A program made the position numbers and the translations under genes. From the NCBI RefSeq assembly GCF_000807775.2, contig NZ_CP047385.1, positions 1,178,001-1,242,000 on the forward strand: a DNA stretch of 64,000 nucleotides. Direction: 5' to 3'. Positions 1 through 10,072 of the stretch are shown here, piece by piece. How positions within the stretch are numbered: position 1 is the stretch's first letter; each line of letters begins with the position of its first letter. A model generated the notes under the pieces. It worked only from the letters and a program-made list of their open reading frames with translations. It searched no databases and had not been told where the DNA came from. The stretch is from Pandoraea fibrosis. Lineage in GTDB: Bacteria; Pseudomonadota; Gammaproteobacteria; Burkholderiales; Burkholderiaceae.

Positions 1-811
1 GCTCTTGCGAGACGGCCTGGTCGTATTCGGCCTTCGAGACGTACCCAAGGTCGTACATCCGTTTGAGGATGTACTCCTGACGCACGCGAGCGCGCTTGTA
101 GTTGACGATCGGGTTATACGCCGATGGCGCCTTCGGCAGCCCGGCGAGCATGGCCGCTTCAGCAAGCGTGATGTCCTTCAGATCCTTGCCGAAATAGACG
201 CGCGCGGCGCTGGCGAAGCCGTAGGCGCGTTCGCCGAGGTAGATCTGATTCATGTACAGCTCAAGAATCTGATCCTTCGTGAGACGCGACTCGATCTTGT
301 AGGCGAGCAGCGCTTCGTAAATCTTGCGCGTATAGGTTTTTTCGCTGGACAGGAAGAAGTTGCGCGCGACCTGCATCGTGATCGTACTGGCGCCCTGCGA
401 CGATCCGCCTCGCGTGAAGTTCGCGAGGCCCGCGCGGAAAATGCCGATGAAGTCGACCCCGCCGTGCTGATAGAAGCGATCGTCTTCGATGGCGATCACG
501 GCTTTCTTCATGACGTCGGGAATATCGGCAAAGCGCACCAGATTCCGCCGCTCTTCACCGAATTCGCCAATCTGGATTTCGTCGGCAGTGTAGATGCGCA
601 GGGGAATCTTGGGGCGGTAGTCGACGATGGTGTCGAGCGACGGCAACTGCGGCGTCATCACCACCAGGATGTACCCCGCGAGCAGCGCGCCACATACGAC
701 CATCGCGGCGATCAGGCCGGCGAACCAAAGGGCGATGCGCAGCCAGATGGAGCGGCGCGGTTTGGGCGGGCGCTTGTCGCGGGGTGTCTCGGTTTGGGGT
801 GTGCTTGCCAT
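1..811 (-). CDS. mrcA: Penicillin-binding protein 1A, N-terminal part (partial)
   Basis: Bifunctional class A PBP that polymerises glycan strands and cross-links peptidoglycan from the inner membrane. Only the first 270 or so codons lie in the window; the reading frame stays open to the left edge. The protein begins MASTPQTETPRD with a basic stretch, then a signal-anchor helix at about residues 28-52, then the GT51 transglycosylase domain. The motifs EDDRFYQHGGVDF and RGGSSQGASTITMQVARN are the canonical catalytic-Glu and substrate-groove blocks. The ATG at 811 fits the family N-terminus. It is divergent from pilM, the usual arrangement in beta-proteobacteria. Family assignment is secure; the transpeptidase domain is outside the window. 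Confidence 0.93.
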   Translation of the reverse strand, partial: MASTPQTETPRDKRPPKPRRSIWLRIALWFAGLIAAMVVCGALLAGYILVVMTPQLPSLDTIVDYRPKIPLRIYTADEIQIGEFGEERRNLVRFADIPDVMKKAVIAIEDDRFYQHGGVDFIGIFRAGLANFTRGGSSQGASTITMQVARNFFLSSEKTYTRKIYEALLAYKIESRLTKDQILELYMNQIYLGERAYGFASAARVYFGKDLKDITLAEAAMLAGLPKAPSAYNPIVNYKRARVRQEYILKRMYDLGYVSKAEYDQAVSQE

Positions 812-1053
812 GGGGGAACCGGAAAAATCGATGGGCCGATTATAACGAACGACCCGCAACCGCCCTCCGCCGCCGCCCGAAATCGGAGTTCCGGCCTATG
901 GAGTCTAGGAATCGGACGAGGAAAAAACGGCACGAATTCCTAAAGCGCATTTTGCTTGTCCCATTGCCGCCCGGTTTCGGACTGGTCCGATTGGGTTGCT
1001 CAATCGGGCTGGATAGCATCGATCCCATCGACGAGGAGAGACGGGAGGACATC

Positions 1054-2103
1054 ATGATCGAAGCGGTCCTGCGCGGCATGCGCCACATGGGCAGCCGACT
1101 GGCGGCAGTCATGCCGCGCGCCGGAGGCGGTGGTTGCGGTATTCATTTTGACGCGGGCGGCCTGCATTTCGTTCGCTTGACGCGTGTAGCCGGGCTCGCG
1201 CAATTGCGTCTGGCTGGGTATGGATCGGCAGTGCTGGAGGACGACATGGTGCGAGGTGCCTTGATCGCCAAGCCTGAAGCGGCAGCCCGTCGTCTGGAAG
1301 AATTGCTGGAGCGGATCGGCGTCGGTGTTCAGGACCTGCGCGACGACACCATCGTGCTCGCGCTTCCCGCGCATGGGCTCAAAACGCAGGTCGTCGATTA
1401 TCCGAGGGACCTCCCGGCGCGGGCGTTGCGTGCCTGGTGCGAGCGGCGAGCCGCGCTGCTGTTGCCCGGGGATGGCGATCCCGATTTGCGCAATCGCGTT
1501 GGCGTTGCATGGGCCGACCCGGGCAACCATCGACTACGGCTGTATGCCTGCGAGGCAGCATTGGTGGACGACCGCGTGGCCGTGTTGGAAATGTCGGGAC
1601 TTCGGGCGCATGCCATCGACGCAGCGCACGAGGCTGGGCGCAGGGCATTCCGATGGGCGTGGCCGGCGGGTAAAGAGGCTGGGGCGACGGAACAAAGCGG
1701 TGTGCCGATGGCGCTGTTGCAGGTGGACACCCGCGATCTCGATTTGTCGGTGTTCGAGGCAGACATCTGTGTTGCCGACGCGCGCGAGCGATTTGATGGC
1801 GTCGGCGGTCATCCCGATGCATTGGCCAGTGTCGTGCGAGAGTTGATGGCCAAGCTGCCCGTCGTCCCGAGCGTCACGTATGTGGCCGCGCAAGGGGCAA
1901 GCGCTGGTGGATTGGTCGCAATCTGCGATGCCGTGAGTGCCTCATGCCGCATGCCGGTACGGCCGTTCGATCCGCTTCGACGGTTCGAGACGCCGACGTC
2001 GGCTGGCCCGAGGCGTCAGACGTTCGCGCAACGCTCATCGCTTGCCGTGCCTTGCGGGCTGGCATTGCGCGCCATGTCGATGCAGGGGGTGGCATGCGAG
2101 TGA
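1054..2103 (+). CDS. pilM: Type IV pilus assembly protein PilM-like
   Basis: Actin-like cytoplasmic protein that docks to the N-terminus of PilN in the pilus alignment complex. The 349-residue protein has an early beta-strand block (GIHFDAGGLHFVRLTR) like the PilM/HofM nucleotide-binding fold. The ATG at 1054 is chosen because gggagg lies 5 nt upstream at 1043-1048; an in-frame start at 784 would run back into the mrcA leader. Its end overlaps the pilN start by 10 bp. It is strongly divergent from classical PilM, so the name rests on position before pilN and a secretin gene as much as on sequence. Confidence 0.75.
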   Translation: MIEAVLRGMRHMGSRLAAVMPRAGGGGCGIHFDAGGLHFVRLTRVAGLAQLRLAGYGSAVLEDDMVRGALIAKPEAAARRLEELLERIGVGVQDLRDDTIVLALPAHGLKTQVVDYPRDLPARALRAWCERRAALLLPGDGDPDLRNRVGVAWADPGNHRLRLYACEAALVDDRVAVLEMSGLRAHAIDAAHEAGRRAFRWAWPAGKEAGATEQSGVPMALLQVDTRDLDLSVFEADICVADARERFDGVGGHPDALASVVRELMAKLPVVPSVTYVAAQGASAGGLVAICDAVSASCRMPVRPFDPLRRFETPTSAGPRRQTFAQRSSLAVPCGLALRAMSMQGVACE

Positions 2104-2762
2104 GCACGCGAATTCCCCCGCTTGATTTCCTTCCTACGTTGGCGCAACTGCGGCAGCGCGCCTTCCGACGGCAATGGCGCATGTGGGCATCTGTGGCGGT
2201 GCTCGGTGCACTGGCGGCGCTCATGCCGATGGCGCGGGACATTCAGCAGCGTCGCGAGGCGCAGGCGCAGTTGACGGCGTTGCGTGAGGCAAGCGACAAG
2301 CTGGGTGGAACGCTGAAGGCTTTCGATATCACGAGTCGCAAGCTCGCCACCATAAACGCGCATCGCCGGGCGGCCCTCACACTGATCGAACGACGGCAAC
2401 CGGTCGCTTACCGGTTGCTCGACATCGTGCGCGCCTGCGCGGATGGCGTGCGACTGACCTCGGTGAAGACGGGCGACGCTCAACTACGGATCGAAGGCTA
2501 TGCGACGACGCAATCGCGGGTGCGGGAAACCCAGAAGCGCTTGAGAGCCCTGCCGTGGGTGCGCAAAGTGACGGAAGTCGAATCAAGTGTTGTCCCCGAG
2601 AGCGCCAGACGTCAGTGGGTGAGCGCTGCTGCGCAGACGTTGGTGCCGAATATCCGTCGATTCACGTTACGTATCGACGTGAAGGCCACCGCCCATCCCA
2701 TGGCATTCGCGATCGGTACCGATGCCAGCGCAGTGACCGAGGAGGTGCCCGATGCACGGTGA
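2094..2762 (+). CDS. pilN: Type IV pilus assembly protein PilN-like
   Basis: Bitopic inner-membrane protein of the pilus alignment complex, about 222 residues. A short cytoplasmic head (RIPPLDFLPTL) precedes one membrane helix at about residues 28-48, a coiled-coil-like stretch (QQRREAQAQLTALREASDKL) and a periplasmic ferredoxin-like domain. The head resembles the INLLP-type PilM-binding motif but is degenerate (PPLDFLP). The ATG at 2094 follows aggggg at 2084-2089 and lies inside the end of pilM, so translation is probably coupled. It overlaps the next gene by 11 bp. Confidence 0.7.
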   Translation: MRVSTRIPPLDFLPTLAQLRQRAFRRQWRMWASVAVLGALAALMPMARDIQQRREAQAQLTALREASDKLGGTLKAFDITSRKLATINAHRRAALTLIERRQPVAYRLLDIVRACADGVRLTSVKTGDAQLRIEGYATTQSRVRETQKRLRALPWVRKVTEVESSVVPESARRQWVSAAAQTLVPNIRRFTLRIDVKATAHPMAFAIGTDASAVTEEVPDAR

Positions 2763-5346
2763 GCACCCCCCGCCGGACGACGTTCGAGATATTTTTCATG
2801 ACGTGGTGACGCGTTGGCGTGAGAGATGGACGGCATGGACGTCGGTATCCCCGGCAGAGTGGCCGCAACCGGTTCGGTGGGCGCTGACAACCCTCGCGTG
2901 GCTGACTGGCCTTGTCTTGGCATGGTCCGTCTGGTGGTTGATGGGCTTGCCTGTGCGCGCGACTTTGCAGAAGGATCTCGATGTCGAACGACAGGCGCTG
3001 GAGCGAGCTAACGATGCCGCTCGTCGATTGCCCGCCATGATGACGACGCTTCAGGACGCAGAGGCCGAGTCGATGGCCTGGCGGCGCTTGCTGCCGCTCG
3101 CCGAAGGAAGCGAAAACGGCGACGCACCCGACCTGGACCCGACCGAAGCGTTGTTGCCGGACTCCGTGAATGACCCGGACGCGACGTGGCGTGCCGATCT
3201 CGAGCGGCTCGCGGCTAACGCAGGCCTGACGCTGGAGATGGCTCGGTCGGGGACATCGGCGGCGGACGGCGAGATAGCAATCGAGCGTGCGGAAATGCGG
3301 GTGAGGGGACCGGTCGCGAAATTGCTCGGCTGGCTCGCGGAAATCGACAATTTGCCACGTCATGTGGCCGTCGAACACCTGTCGCTCGAGGGGCCGGGGA
3401 TGGGATCGTCGGATCGGACGGACGGGGGCGATGGTGAGGCCCGACTCGCCGCCACGGTAACGGCGTTTCGCTGGCAACGGCCGTCAGATGTTTCCAGTGC
3501 GCCCGCAGCGCGGCCGCTGCCAACATTGCCCGCGCCGGCGCTTCGCTGGACGATGCCCGCAGACACGGTCGATGTATTCCGCACGCTGCTCACGCGTCAT
3601 TCGGGACAGGACGCGGTGACGATGTCGACGTCGGGCGCCCCCTCGTCGGTCGACGACGAGAAACCTGTCGGGGCGATGCGGGCGGGATCGCGTCGTGTCA
3701 CGTTGCACCGGACGGCCACGGCTGGATTGGCGGCGACGTGGAGCGAAGGACCTCCCCGGCAGCGGACCACGGCGAAGGATGTTGAGGCGGCGTCCGTCGA
3801 TGTCACGCTTCATGGGGTCGAAGTTGTCGATGCGCTGCGGACATTCGCGCGTTTGATCGGGCGAGGTGTGGTGATCGGAGAGCGCGTGACCGGGCGTCTT
3901 GATATGGACGTGCAGGGCGTCTCTGCGGCCACGGCATTCGACGTCATGATCCGAAGTGCCGGGCTTGGCGTTCAATCCCTGAACGGTGTCGACTGGATTG
4001 CGCCGCGCGCCGATTTGCTGGCCGACGAGCAGACGCAACTGGAGGCTGCGGCGAAGCGCGAGGCGCTGTTGCCGCTGGCGAGTCGTCGCTTCACGCTGAA
4101 CTATCCGCGAGCGTTGGCATTGCGGGACATCATCATGGGCGAGAAAGACAGTAAGGGGCAGCGACTCCTGTCGTCACGCGGTAGTCTGATCGCCGATCCT
4201 CGCACCAACCAACTCTTCGTGACCGACCTGCCGGAAAAGCTCGATGCGCTGGCGTCGTTCGTTGCACGGATCGATGTGCCGGTCCGGCAGGTGCTGATCG
4301 AAGCGCGCATCGTCGAGGCCGACGATCGGTTCAGCGAGTCGCTGGGCGTCCGGCTGGCGGGGTACGACGGGCAAGGAAAGGGCGGGCAGAAGGGCGGTGA
4401 TCGACTCGAAGCAGGCAAATCGTCGGGCAGCGGAGATACGACTCAGGGCGACGGAACATCATCGGGGCACTCGGTCAATATTGGCTTGCCTGCCGCTGTG
4501 CTTGCGGGCGTTACGCCGCCGAGTCTGGCCATCACCCTATTTGGCCGTTCGGCAACGCGCTTTCTGCAGTTGGAGTTGTCGGCACTCGAGACGACCGGGC
4601 GCGGGCGTGTCGTTTCCCGACCGCGCGTGGTCACTGCCGACAAGATTCAGGCCATCATCGAGCAGGGTACCGAGTTGCCCTACCAGACCCGGAGCGGGCG
4701 TCGCAGTGTGACGTCGGTCCAGTTTCGCAAGGCGACGCTGAGGCTCGAAGTGACGCCGCTGATCACCCCCGACGGTCAGGTGATATTGGACGTCGACGTG
4801 CGTAAGGACAGCGTGGGGCAAGCGGTGGCCGAGGGGTACGCGGTGGACACGCGGCACGTCAAGACGCAGGTGCAGGTCGAGAACGGTGGAACGGTGGCTA
4901 TCGGCGGGATCTATCAGGAAGAACGGCGCGACAGTCGTGCCAGCGTGCCGTGGTTGGGCGACGTGCCTCTGCTGGGGGCGTTATTCCGCAATCGCGCCAA
5001 CGACGATCGCCGGACCGAACTGCTGGTGTTTCTCACGCCCAGTGTGGTGCCTGAGGGAGGGCGTACCGACGGGCTTTCCGATCCGCCGGAAGCGCCCTGG
5101 GGTGGCCCTGAAGTGCTCCCGGCACCGCCGCAAACCGACTGGCCGTCGGGCCATCCCCGGCTGACCGGGGCGTTCCCCGAGGCGACGCGTTCCGCACGCC
5201 CGACGCAGATCCCGGTATCATCAGGGATTGGAACCCAAATATCAGCGATTTATGCTGGAAAACGTAATACTTGTCGGACTGATGGGGGCGGGCAAGACCA
5301 CGGTTGGGCGCGCAGTGGCACGACGTCTCGGGCGGCAGTTCTATGA
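2752..5346 (+). CDS. pilQ: PilO-like / PilQ-like secretin single-ORF fusion
   Basis: One uninterrupted 864-codon frame carries two normally separate proteins. Residues 1-245 look like PilO: a cytoplasmic head, a membrane helix at about 43-66, a coiled coil at about 70-105 and a periplasmic domain. After a Pro/Ala-rich linker, residues 344-420 match the STN/N0 domain of PilQ, 445-510 a secretin N1-type domain, and 512-765 the secretin core ([14 protein letters not shown] to [13 protein letters not shown]), with a Gly/Ser-rich insert near 535-575. The last 100 residues are Pro-rich and overlap aroK. No PilP lipoprotein and no PilQ signal peptide are visible. An internal start that would release a separate secretin cannot be excluded, but no convincing site was found. 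Confidence 0.75.
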   Translation: MHGEHPPPDDVRDIFHDVVTRWRERWTAWTSVSPAEWPQPVRWALTTLAWLTGLVLAWSVWWLMGLPVRATLQKDLDVERQALERANDAARRLPAMMTTLQDAEAESMAWRRLLPLAEGSENGDAPDLDPTEALLPDSVNDPDATWRADLERLAANAGLTLEMARSGTSAADGEIAIERAEMRVRGPVAKLLGWLAEIDNLPRHVAVEHLSLEGPGMGSSDRTDGGDGEARLAATVTAFRWQRPSDVSSAPAARPLPTLPAPALRWTMPADTVDVFRTLLTRHSGQDAVTMSTSGAPSSVDDEKPVGAMRAGSRRVTLHRTATAGLAATWSEGPPRQRTTAKDVEAASVDVTLHGVEVVDALRTFARLIGRGVVIGERVTGRLDMDVQGVSAATAFDVMIRSAGLGVQSLNGVDWIAPRADLLADEQTQLEAAAKREALLPLASRRFTLNYPRALALRDIIMGEKDSKGQRLLSSRGSLIADPRTNQLFVTDLPEKLDALASFVARIDVPVRQVLIEARIVEADDRFSESLGVRLAGYDGQGKGGQKGGDRLEAGKSSGSGDTTQGDGTSSGHSVNIGLPAAVLAGVTPPSLAITLFGRSATRFLQLELSALETTGRGRVVSRPRVVTADKIQAIIEQGTELPYQTRSGRRSVTSVQFRKATLRLEVTPLITPDGQVILDVDVRKDSVGQAVAEGYAVDTRHVKTQVQVENGGTVAIGGIYQEERRDSRASVPWLGDVPLLGALFRNRANDDRRTELLVFLTPSVVPEGGRTDGLSDPPEAPWGGPEVLPAPPQTDWPSGHPRLTGAFPEATRSARPTQIPVSSGIGTQISAIYAGKRNTCRTDGGGQDHGWARSGTTSRAAVL

Positions 5347-5971
5347 CTCCGACCATGAGATCGAGGCGCGCACGGGCGTGCGCATTCCGGTCATCTTCGA
5401 GCACGAAGGCGAGGACGGTTTCCGTCAGCGTGAAGCCCAGACCATCGACGAACTCACCCAACGCAGTGGCATCGTCCTCGCGACCGGCGGGGGCGCAGTG
5501 CTGCGCGCGGAGAATCGCGAGAACATCAAGTCGCGAGGCACCGTCGTTTATCTTCGCGCCAATCCGCATGACCTCTGGCTGCGCACGCGTCGTGACAAGA
5601 ATCGACCGTTGCTGCAAACCGCCGACCCGCGTGCGCGTCTTGAACAACTGTTTCAGGAGCGCGACGCGCTGTATCGCGAGTGCGCAACCTTCGTTATCGA
5701 AACCGGCCGGCCGAGTGTGAATGCACTCGTCAACATGGTGTTGATGCAACTGGAGATGGCGGGGATCGTTCCCAGCAACGCCGGGGTGCCGCACGAGGGG
5801 CCGGAAGCCTCTGAAGGTGGGCCGGCCGAGACGTCCGTGGTTGCGCTCGACGGTGCGCACAACGTGACATCGCAGGCGGGGAATGCCGATGGTAACCCGG
5901 TGCAGACTGGCCGCGACGACGCGCTGCAGACGACACCGGTGTCGCCATCGCCCGATGCCTTTCCCCGCTGA
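5252..5971 (+). CDS. aroK: Shikimate kinase
   Basis: Phosphorylates shikimate at the 3-hydroxyl with ATP, the fifth step of the chorismate pathway, in the cytoplasm. Walker A is GLMGAGKTT near residue 9. The shikimate-binding DSD motif (FYDSDHEIE) and the GGG loop (LATGGGAVL) are present, as is the lid [11 protein letters not shown]. The catalytic part ends near residue 175; a further 60 low-complexity residues are unusual for AroK. The start is uncertain: the ATG at 5252 gives the family N-terminus [12 protein letters not shown], while an in-frame TTG at 5228 would add eight residues. The start lies inside the secretin ORF. aroB follows closely. Confidence 0.93.
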   Translation: MLENVILVGLMGAGKTTVGRAVARRLGRQFYDSDHEIEARTGVRIPVIFEHEGEDGFRQREAQTIDELTQRSGIVLATGGGAVLRAENRENIKSRGTVVYLRANPHDLWLRTRRDKNRPLLQTADPRARLEQLFQERDALYRECATFVIETGRPSVNALVNMVLMQLEMAGIVPSNAGVPHEGPEASEGGPAETSVVALDGAHNVTSQAGNADGNPVQTGRDDALQTTPVSPSPDAFPR

Positions 5972-6006
5972 TTCCGCCGATATCGCTGAACATGACAACA
6001 AGCGGC

Positions 6007-7083
6007 ATGATTACCCTCAAACTTGATCTGGGCGAGCGCGCCTACCCCATTCACATCGGCACGGAGCTGCTCACGCAGGAAGCGCTGTTTGCGCCGCACG
6101 TGCGTGGCACGCATGCCGTGATCGTGACGAACACGACCGTTGCCCCGCTCTACGCCGAACGTGTCGCTGCAACAATGCAGCGCCTTGGCAAGCGTGTGGT
6201 TACTGCGGTGCTGCCCGATGGCGAGGCGCACAAGAACTGGCAGACGCTCAATCTGATTTTCGACGAACTGCTCGGCGCACAGGCAGACCGCAAGGCCACG
6301 CTAATCGCGCTCGGTGGCGGTGTCGTCGGCGACATGACCGGGTTTGCCGCGGCGTGCTACATGCGCGGCGTCCCCTTCGTTCAAGTACCGACGACGCTGC
6401 TCGCGCAGGTGGATTCTTCGGTCGGTGGCAAGACCGGCATCAATCACCCGCTCGGTAAAAATATGATCGGGGCGTTTTGGCAGCCGAGCGCGGTTCTCGC
6501 CGACATCGGCACCTTGTCTACGCTGCCCGAGCGTGAGTTGGCGGCGGGGATGGCGGAAGTCATCAAACACGGTGCGATTGCCGATGAAAAATACTTCGAC
6601 TGGATCGAAGCGAATATCGACGCATTGAATGGCCGTGATACGGCGGCGCTCACCTACGGCGTGCAACGGTCCTGCGAAATCAAAGCGCAAGTCGTCGCGA
6701 GTGACGAACGCGAACAGGGGTTGCGTGCCACGCTGAACTTCGGCCACACGTTCGGTCACGCCATCGAAGCGGGGCTTGGCTACGGCGAGTGGCTGCACGG
6801 CGAGGCGGTGGGGTGCGGTATGGTGATGGCTGCCGACCTGTCGGCGCGCTTGGGCTTTATCGACGAAGCGCTGGTGCCGCGTATCAAGGCGTTGGTTGCG
6901 GCGGCGAAGCTGCCGGTCAAGGCGCCTGACCTCGGAGAGGATCGCTATATCGATCTGATGCGAGTCGACAAGAAGGCGGAAGGCGGAGACATCCGCTTCG
7001 TGCTGCTTAATCGGCTGGGTCAAGCGTTCATGACGAGCGTTCCCGACGCCGAACTTCGCGCCACATTGCGCGCCAATATCTAA
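6007..7083 (+). CDS. aroB: 3-dehydroquinate synthase
   Basis: NAD- and metal-dependent cyclisation of DAHP to 3-dehydroquinate, the second step of aromatic amino acid biosynthesis. About 358 residues, normal length. The hallmarks [40 protein letters not shown] and the metal site [11 protein letters not shown] are all present. The ATG at 6007 gives [18 protein letters not shown], the usual beta-proteobacterial N-terminus; an in-frame ATG at 5992 would add five residues. Neither has a clear Shine-Dalgarno, so coupling to aroK is likely. Confidence 0.95.
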   Translation: MITLKLDLGERAYPIHIGTELLTQEALFAPHVRGTHAVIVTNTTVAPLYAERVAATMQRLGKRVVTAVLPDGEAHKNWQTLNLIFDELLGAQADRKATLIALGGGVVGDMTGFAAACYMRGVPFVQVPTTLLAQVDSSVGGKTGINHPLGKNMIGAFWQPSAVLADIGTLSTLPERELAAGMAEVIKHGAIADEKYFDWIEANIDALNGRDTAALTYGVQRSCEIKAQVVASDEREQGLRATLNFGHTFGHAIEAGLGYGEWLHGEAVGCGMVMAADLSARLGFIDEALVPRIKALVAAAKLPVKAPDLGEDRYIDLMRVDKKAEGGDIRFVLLNRLGQAFMTSVPDAELRATLRANI

Positions 7084-7098
7084 GACGGAGGGCTGGCG

Positions 7099-8235
7099 AT
7101 GATCGATTACGAAGCGTCGCTTGCCCCTTACGCGGCGCGCTCGAACGCGTCACGCGGGCGGCGGTTCGCCGAATCGGCACCGACGACGCGCACGGAATTC
7201 CAGCGCGACCGTGACCGCATCATCCATTCAACTGCTTTTCGCCGGCTCGAATACAAAACGCAAGTCTTCGTCAACCACGAAGGCGACCTGTTCCGCACGC
7301 GTCTGACTCACAGCCTGGAAGTGGCGCAGATCGGCCGGTCGATCGCAAGAAATTTGCGTGTGAACGAAGATCTCGTCGAGGCGATTGCGCTGGCGCATGA
7401 TCTGGGGCATACCCCCTTCGGCCACGCAGGGCAGGACGCGCTCAACGCGTGCATGCAGAACTATGGCGGGTTCGAGCACAATCTTCAGAGCCTGATCGTT
7501 GTCGACGAACTCGAGGAGCATTACGGCGGGTTCAACGGTCTGAACCTCTGCTTCGAGACGCGCGAAGGCATTCTCAAGCATTGCTCTCGCGCCAATGCGC
7601 GAGGTCTGGGGGAGCTGGGCGAGCGTTTTCTCAAGGGGCGCCAGCCTGGCATCGAGTCGCAGATTGCCAATCTCGCCGATGAGATCGCCTACAACAATCA
7701 CGATATCGACGACGGCGTGCGCTCGGGGCTGCTGTCACTCGATCAACTTGATGCCGTGCCGCTCTGGAAGCGCTATTGCACCGAAGCACGCTCGGCATGG
7801 CCCGAGATCGCCGGCAGACGACTGGTACATGAGACGACGCGTCGGATCATCAATGCGCTCATCGTCGACCTGATTACGACCACCCGCCAGCGTATTACCG
7901 ATGCTTCGCCGTCCTCGATGGACGATGTGCGCGGCGCGGGACCCCTCGTGGCTTTCAGCACCGAGATGCGAGAGCAGGCGGGAGAACTCAAGCGATTCCT
8001 GTTCGACAACCTGTATCGGCACTATCTCGTCATGCGCATGGCGGCGAAAGCGCAGCGCATTGTTCAGGAGTTGTTCGATACGTTTCTCGCCGATCCTCGG
8101 TTGCTGCCACCGAACTACCGTACCGAGAACGTCGAGGATCAGCCGCGCTGGATTGCGCATTACGTGGCCGGGATGACGGATCGCTACGCCATCAAGGAAT
8201 ACCGCAGACTCTTCACGATCGAGCCGACGCTCTGA
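7099..8235 (+). CDS. dgt: dGTP triphosphohydrolase-like HD-domain protein
   Basis: Member of the dGTPase family that hydrolyses dNTPs to the nucleoside and triphosphate. The 378-residue length corresponds to the shorter dGTPase-like subfamily. Metal ligands are visible as the first His in [10 protein letters not shown], the HD pair in [18 protein letters not shown] (about residues 100-101) and a distal Asp in NNHDIDDG. The ATG at 7099 has ggaggg at 7087-7092. It is the last gene of the unit and is followed by a strong terminator. Conserved synteny aroK-aroB-dgt supports the call. Substrate preference cannot be read from sequence. Confidence 0.9.
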   Translation: MIDYEASLAPYAARSNASRGRRFAESAPTTRTEFQRDRDRIIHSTAFRRLEYKTQVFVNHEGDLFRTRLTHSLEVAQIGRSIARNLRVNEDLVEAIALAHDLGHTPFGHAGQDALNACMQNYGGFEHNLQSLIVVDELEEHYGGFNGLNLCFETREGILKHCSRANARGLGELGERFLKGRQPGIESQIANLADEIAYNNHDIDDGVRSGLLSLDQLDAVPLWKRYCTEARSAWPEIAGRRLVHETTRRIINALIVDLITTTRQRITDASPSSMDDVRGAGPLVAFSTEMREQAGELKRFLFDNLYRHYLVMRMAAKAQRIVQELFDTFLADPRLLPPNYRTENVEDQPRWIAHYVAGMTDRYAIKEYRRLFTIEPTL

Positions 8236-8275
8236 CGCGCGGGAGTGAGGAGTCACGGAATCAAGGGATGAAGCG

Positions 8276-8302
8276 AAACAGCCGGCATTTGCCGGCTGTT
8301 TT
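8276..8302 (+). terminator. Rho-independent terminator after dgt
   Basis: Perfect stem of aaacagccggc pairing with gccggctgttt around an attt loop, with T residues on the right and A residues on the left. It can act in both directions, for dgt and for the convergent DUF883 gene. Confidence 0.85.
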
Positions 8303-8384
8303 CACTTTGGCCGGGACAGCGAGGGGCGGGGTGCCCGTCGTCATCCCGGAAGCCCGTGCGTGCGCCACGGCACGCCGGGAAGGA

Positions 8385-8762
8385 TTAGCTACGTCCCGCG
8401 ATAAACCCGAGGACCAATGCCACGGCGGCCACGGTACCGACGGTTTGCCACGGCCGTTCGTGCACGTAGCCATCGGCTTCTTCCCAGACTTCGTTGGCGC
8501 GAAGTCGCAGGTTGGCGCGAGCATCACCGAAGTCGCTGCGGGCCTGGCGCAGTTTGTCGCCAATTTCGGCACGCAGGGCCTCAACGTCCGAGGCCGACTT
8601 CGCGTTGGAGAGCGCATGGTCCAGGTCGTCGAGCAGATCGCGAACGCGCGATGAGACGTCGCCACTGGCCAGGCGCGCCGCGCGTGCCGTGCGTCGGCCG
8701 GCATAGCGTGCATCTTCCAGACCGCTATTCAGTGCTGTTTCCGCTTTCGAGGCAATTCCCAT
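8385..8762 (-). CDS. DUF883 (ElaB/YqjD-like) membrane-anchored protein
   Basis: Small protein of 125 residues. The body (about 1-95) is a charged amphipathic helix (RDLLDDLDHALSNAKSASDVEALRAE and following), and the C-terminal 20 residues form a membrane helix preceded by the family block HERPWQTVGTVAA and ending GFIAGRS. In E. coli relatives are tail-anchored inner-membrane proteins that associate with ribosomes in stationary phase; that role is known for the family, not shown here. The start at 8762 was chosen over 8864 because gggag lies 7 nt upstream and MGIASKAE fits the family. Monocistronic. Confidence 0.85.
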   Translation of the reverse strand: MGIASKAETALNSGLEDARYAGRRTARAARLASGDVSSRVRDLLDDLDHALSNAKSASDVEALRAEIGDKLRQARSDFGDARANLRLRANEVWEEADGYVHERPWQTVGTVAAVALVLGFIAGRS

Positions 8763-8977
8763 TTTCAGACTCCCAAGAGGTGATACCAAGAGGTGGTATT
8801 GAAATGCGGCGCCCAACGAGCCCGGATGGGCCGGCGCCGGTGGAACCCTGACGCGAACGGCCATTATGGCGCGGCAGTTCGTGTGCGTACACCTTCAGAG
8901 CGTTCGGGAAAAAAGAAAGTTGCAGCGCGTTCGCTGAAGTTCGTGTGAGAAAGCGCCTACATCAGGGCCAGAAACGC

Positions 8978-9006
8978 GAAAACGCCGCGCAAGGCGGCGT
9001 TTTCGG
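8978..9006 (-). terminator. Terminator after the first ompW-like gene
   Basis: Stem cgaaaacgccgc / gcggcgttttcg with a 5-nt loop, about 50 nt beyond the stop of the ompW-like gene at 9056. The minus-strand transcript ends in a T-run. Confidence 0.8.
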
Positions 9007-9055
9007 AACAGCTTGGCGCGTCTTTCGACGCATCGAGGCTGCGCGGAAGCGTGGC

Positions 9056-9805
9056 TTAGAAGCGATAGCCCAGGGACAAGAACGTCACGACCGGGTTCAG
9101 CTTGACCTTGGCTTCACTGGTCGTCGTGATCGGACCGCGAGTCGTCGTCAGCTTGGCGGTCGTGCTGACCGGGATGTACGACACGGAGAAAGCCAGCGTC
9201 CAGTGCTTGTCCATGTTGTAGTTGATACCGGCGTTGAAGACCGGTGCCCACGAGTTGGTCAGGCTTGCCGTGGTGTTGCCGCCGGGGCCGCCGGTCAGCG
9301 CAGCGCTGGCCAGCGACTGGAAGCCAGGCGTGAGTTCGATGTTCGAGTAGAAGAAGTAGCTCGCACCGATACCCACGAACGGACGCCACGTGTCGTTGGC
9401 CTGACCGAAGTAGTACTTCAGCAACAGCGCGGGGCTCCACTGTTTGGCCGAGGCGAGCGAGCCGCCACCCGGCAACGCGAGGTTGCCTTGACCGTACAGG
9501 CGGAACTTCGGCGGGATGCCCATCACGGCTTCCACGGCGATGTTGTCGGTGAAGAAGTGGGCAAACGTCAGGCCCAGCGTATCGGCGTCGTCCACTTGGG
9601 CGCCAGTGTTACCGAGACGGCTGTTCACCAGATTGGCGAGGCCCGGCACGTTCGATCCCGTGACATGCAGCGGATCGCTTGATACCTGGGGCGAGAGGTG
9701 GAACCAACCAAGATTGATAACGTTATCGCCAGCTTGCTGCGCGAAGGCGGCCCCCGATGCCGTCAGCATGGCTGCGGCAGCAATCGTCAAATGCTTCAAC
9801 TTCAT
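9056..9805 (-). CDS. OmpW-family outer-membrane protein
   Basis: Predicted eight-stranded beta-barrel of the OmpW/AlkL family, which forms narrow hydrophobic channels in the outer membrane. A signal peptide (about residues 1-22, ending ASGAAFA|QQAG) is followed by the family N-terminus GDNVINLGWFHLSPQ. The signatures DTLGLTFAHFFTDNIAVEAVMG, LLKYYFGQANDTWRPFVGIGASY and a terminal VVTFLSLGYRF ending in Phe are present. The start at 9805 has gcaggag upstream. A paralogue lies immediately upstream in the same orientation. A perfect inverted repeat at 9841-9861 may control it. Confidence 0.93.
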   Translation of the reverse strand: MKLKHLTIAAAAMLTASGAAFAQQAGDNVINLGWFHLSPQVSSDPLHVTGSNVPGLANLVNSRLGNTGAQVDDADTLGLTFAHFFTDNIAVEAVMGIPPKFRLYGQGNLALPGGGSLASAKQWSPALLLKYYFGQANDTWRPFVGIGASYFFYSNIELTPGFQSLASAALTGGPGGNTTASLTNSWAPVFNAGINYNMDKHWTLAFSVSYIPVSTTAKLTTTRGPITTTSEAKVKLNPVVTFLSLGYRF

Positions 9806-9840
9806 CGATTCGTCTCCTGCTCAAGATTCTTTATTGTCGA

Positions 9841-9861
9841 GAATTTCGTTAAATGAAATTC
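9841..9861. promoter_or_regulatory. Perfect inverted repeat upstream of ompW-like gene
   Basis: gaatttc-N7-gaaattc, a 21-bp dyad centred about 46 bp upstream of the ATG at 9805, in an AT-rich stretch where the promoter should lie. The shape suits a dimeric regulator. No regulator family can be named from it, and the paralogous gene at 10921 does not carry it. Confidence 0.45.
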
Positions 9862-9982
9862 AGGGCCATTATGCCGACCGTGCAAAGTGTCGGATAGCGA
9901 GAGTCTGGAGGCCGCGCTCTAAAGGTGTTGTTTCCACGCATCGACTCATGGAATGCCCTTAGGAAAAAGCGCTGGACGAAAG

Positions 9983-10015
9983 AAAAGCGTGCCCTTATAT
10001 GTCAGGCACGCTTTT
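9983..10015 (-). terminator. Terminator after the second ompW-like gene
   Basis: aaaagcgtgcc / ggcacgctttt stem with an 11-nt loop, 58 nt past the stop of the gene at 10073. The A/T flanks allow termination in either direction. It separates the two ompW-like transcripts. Confidence 0.8.
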
Positions 10016-10072
10016 AGGAATTCACTGCGGAGTCCGATATGCCGGACGCATTATGCGTCCCGCACACTGAGT

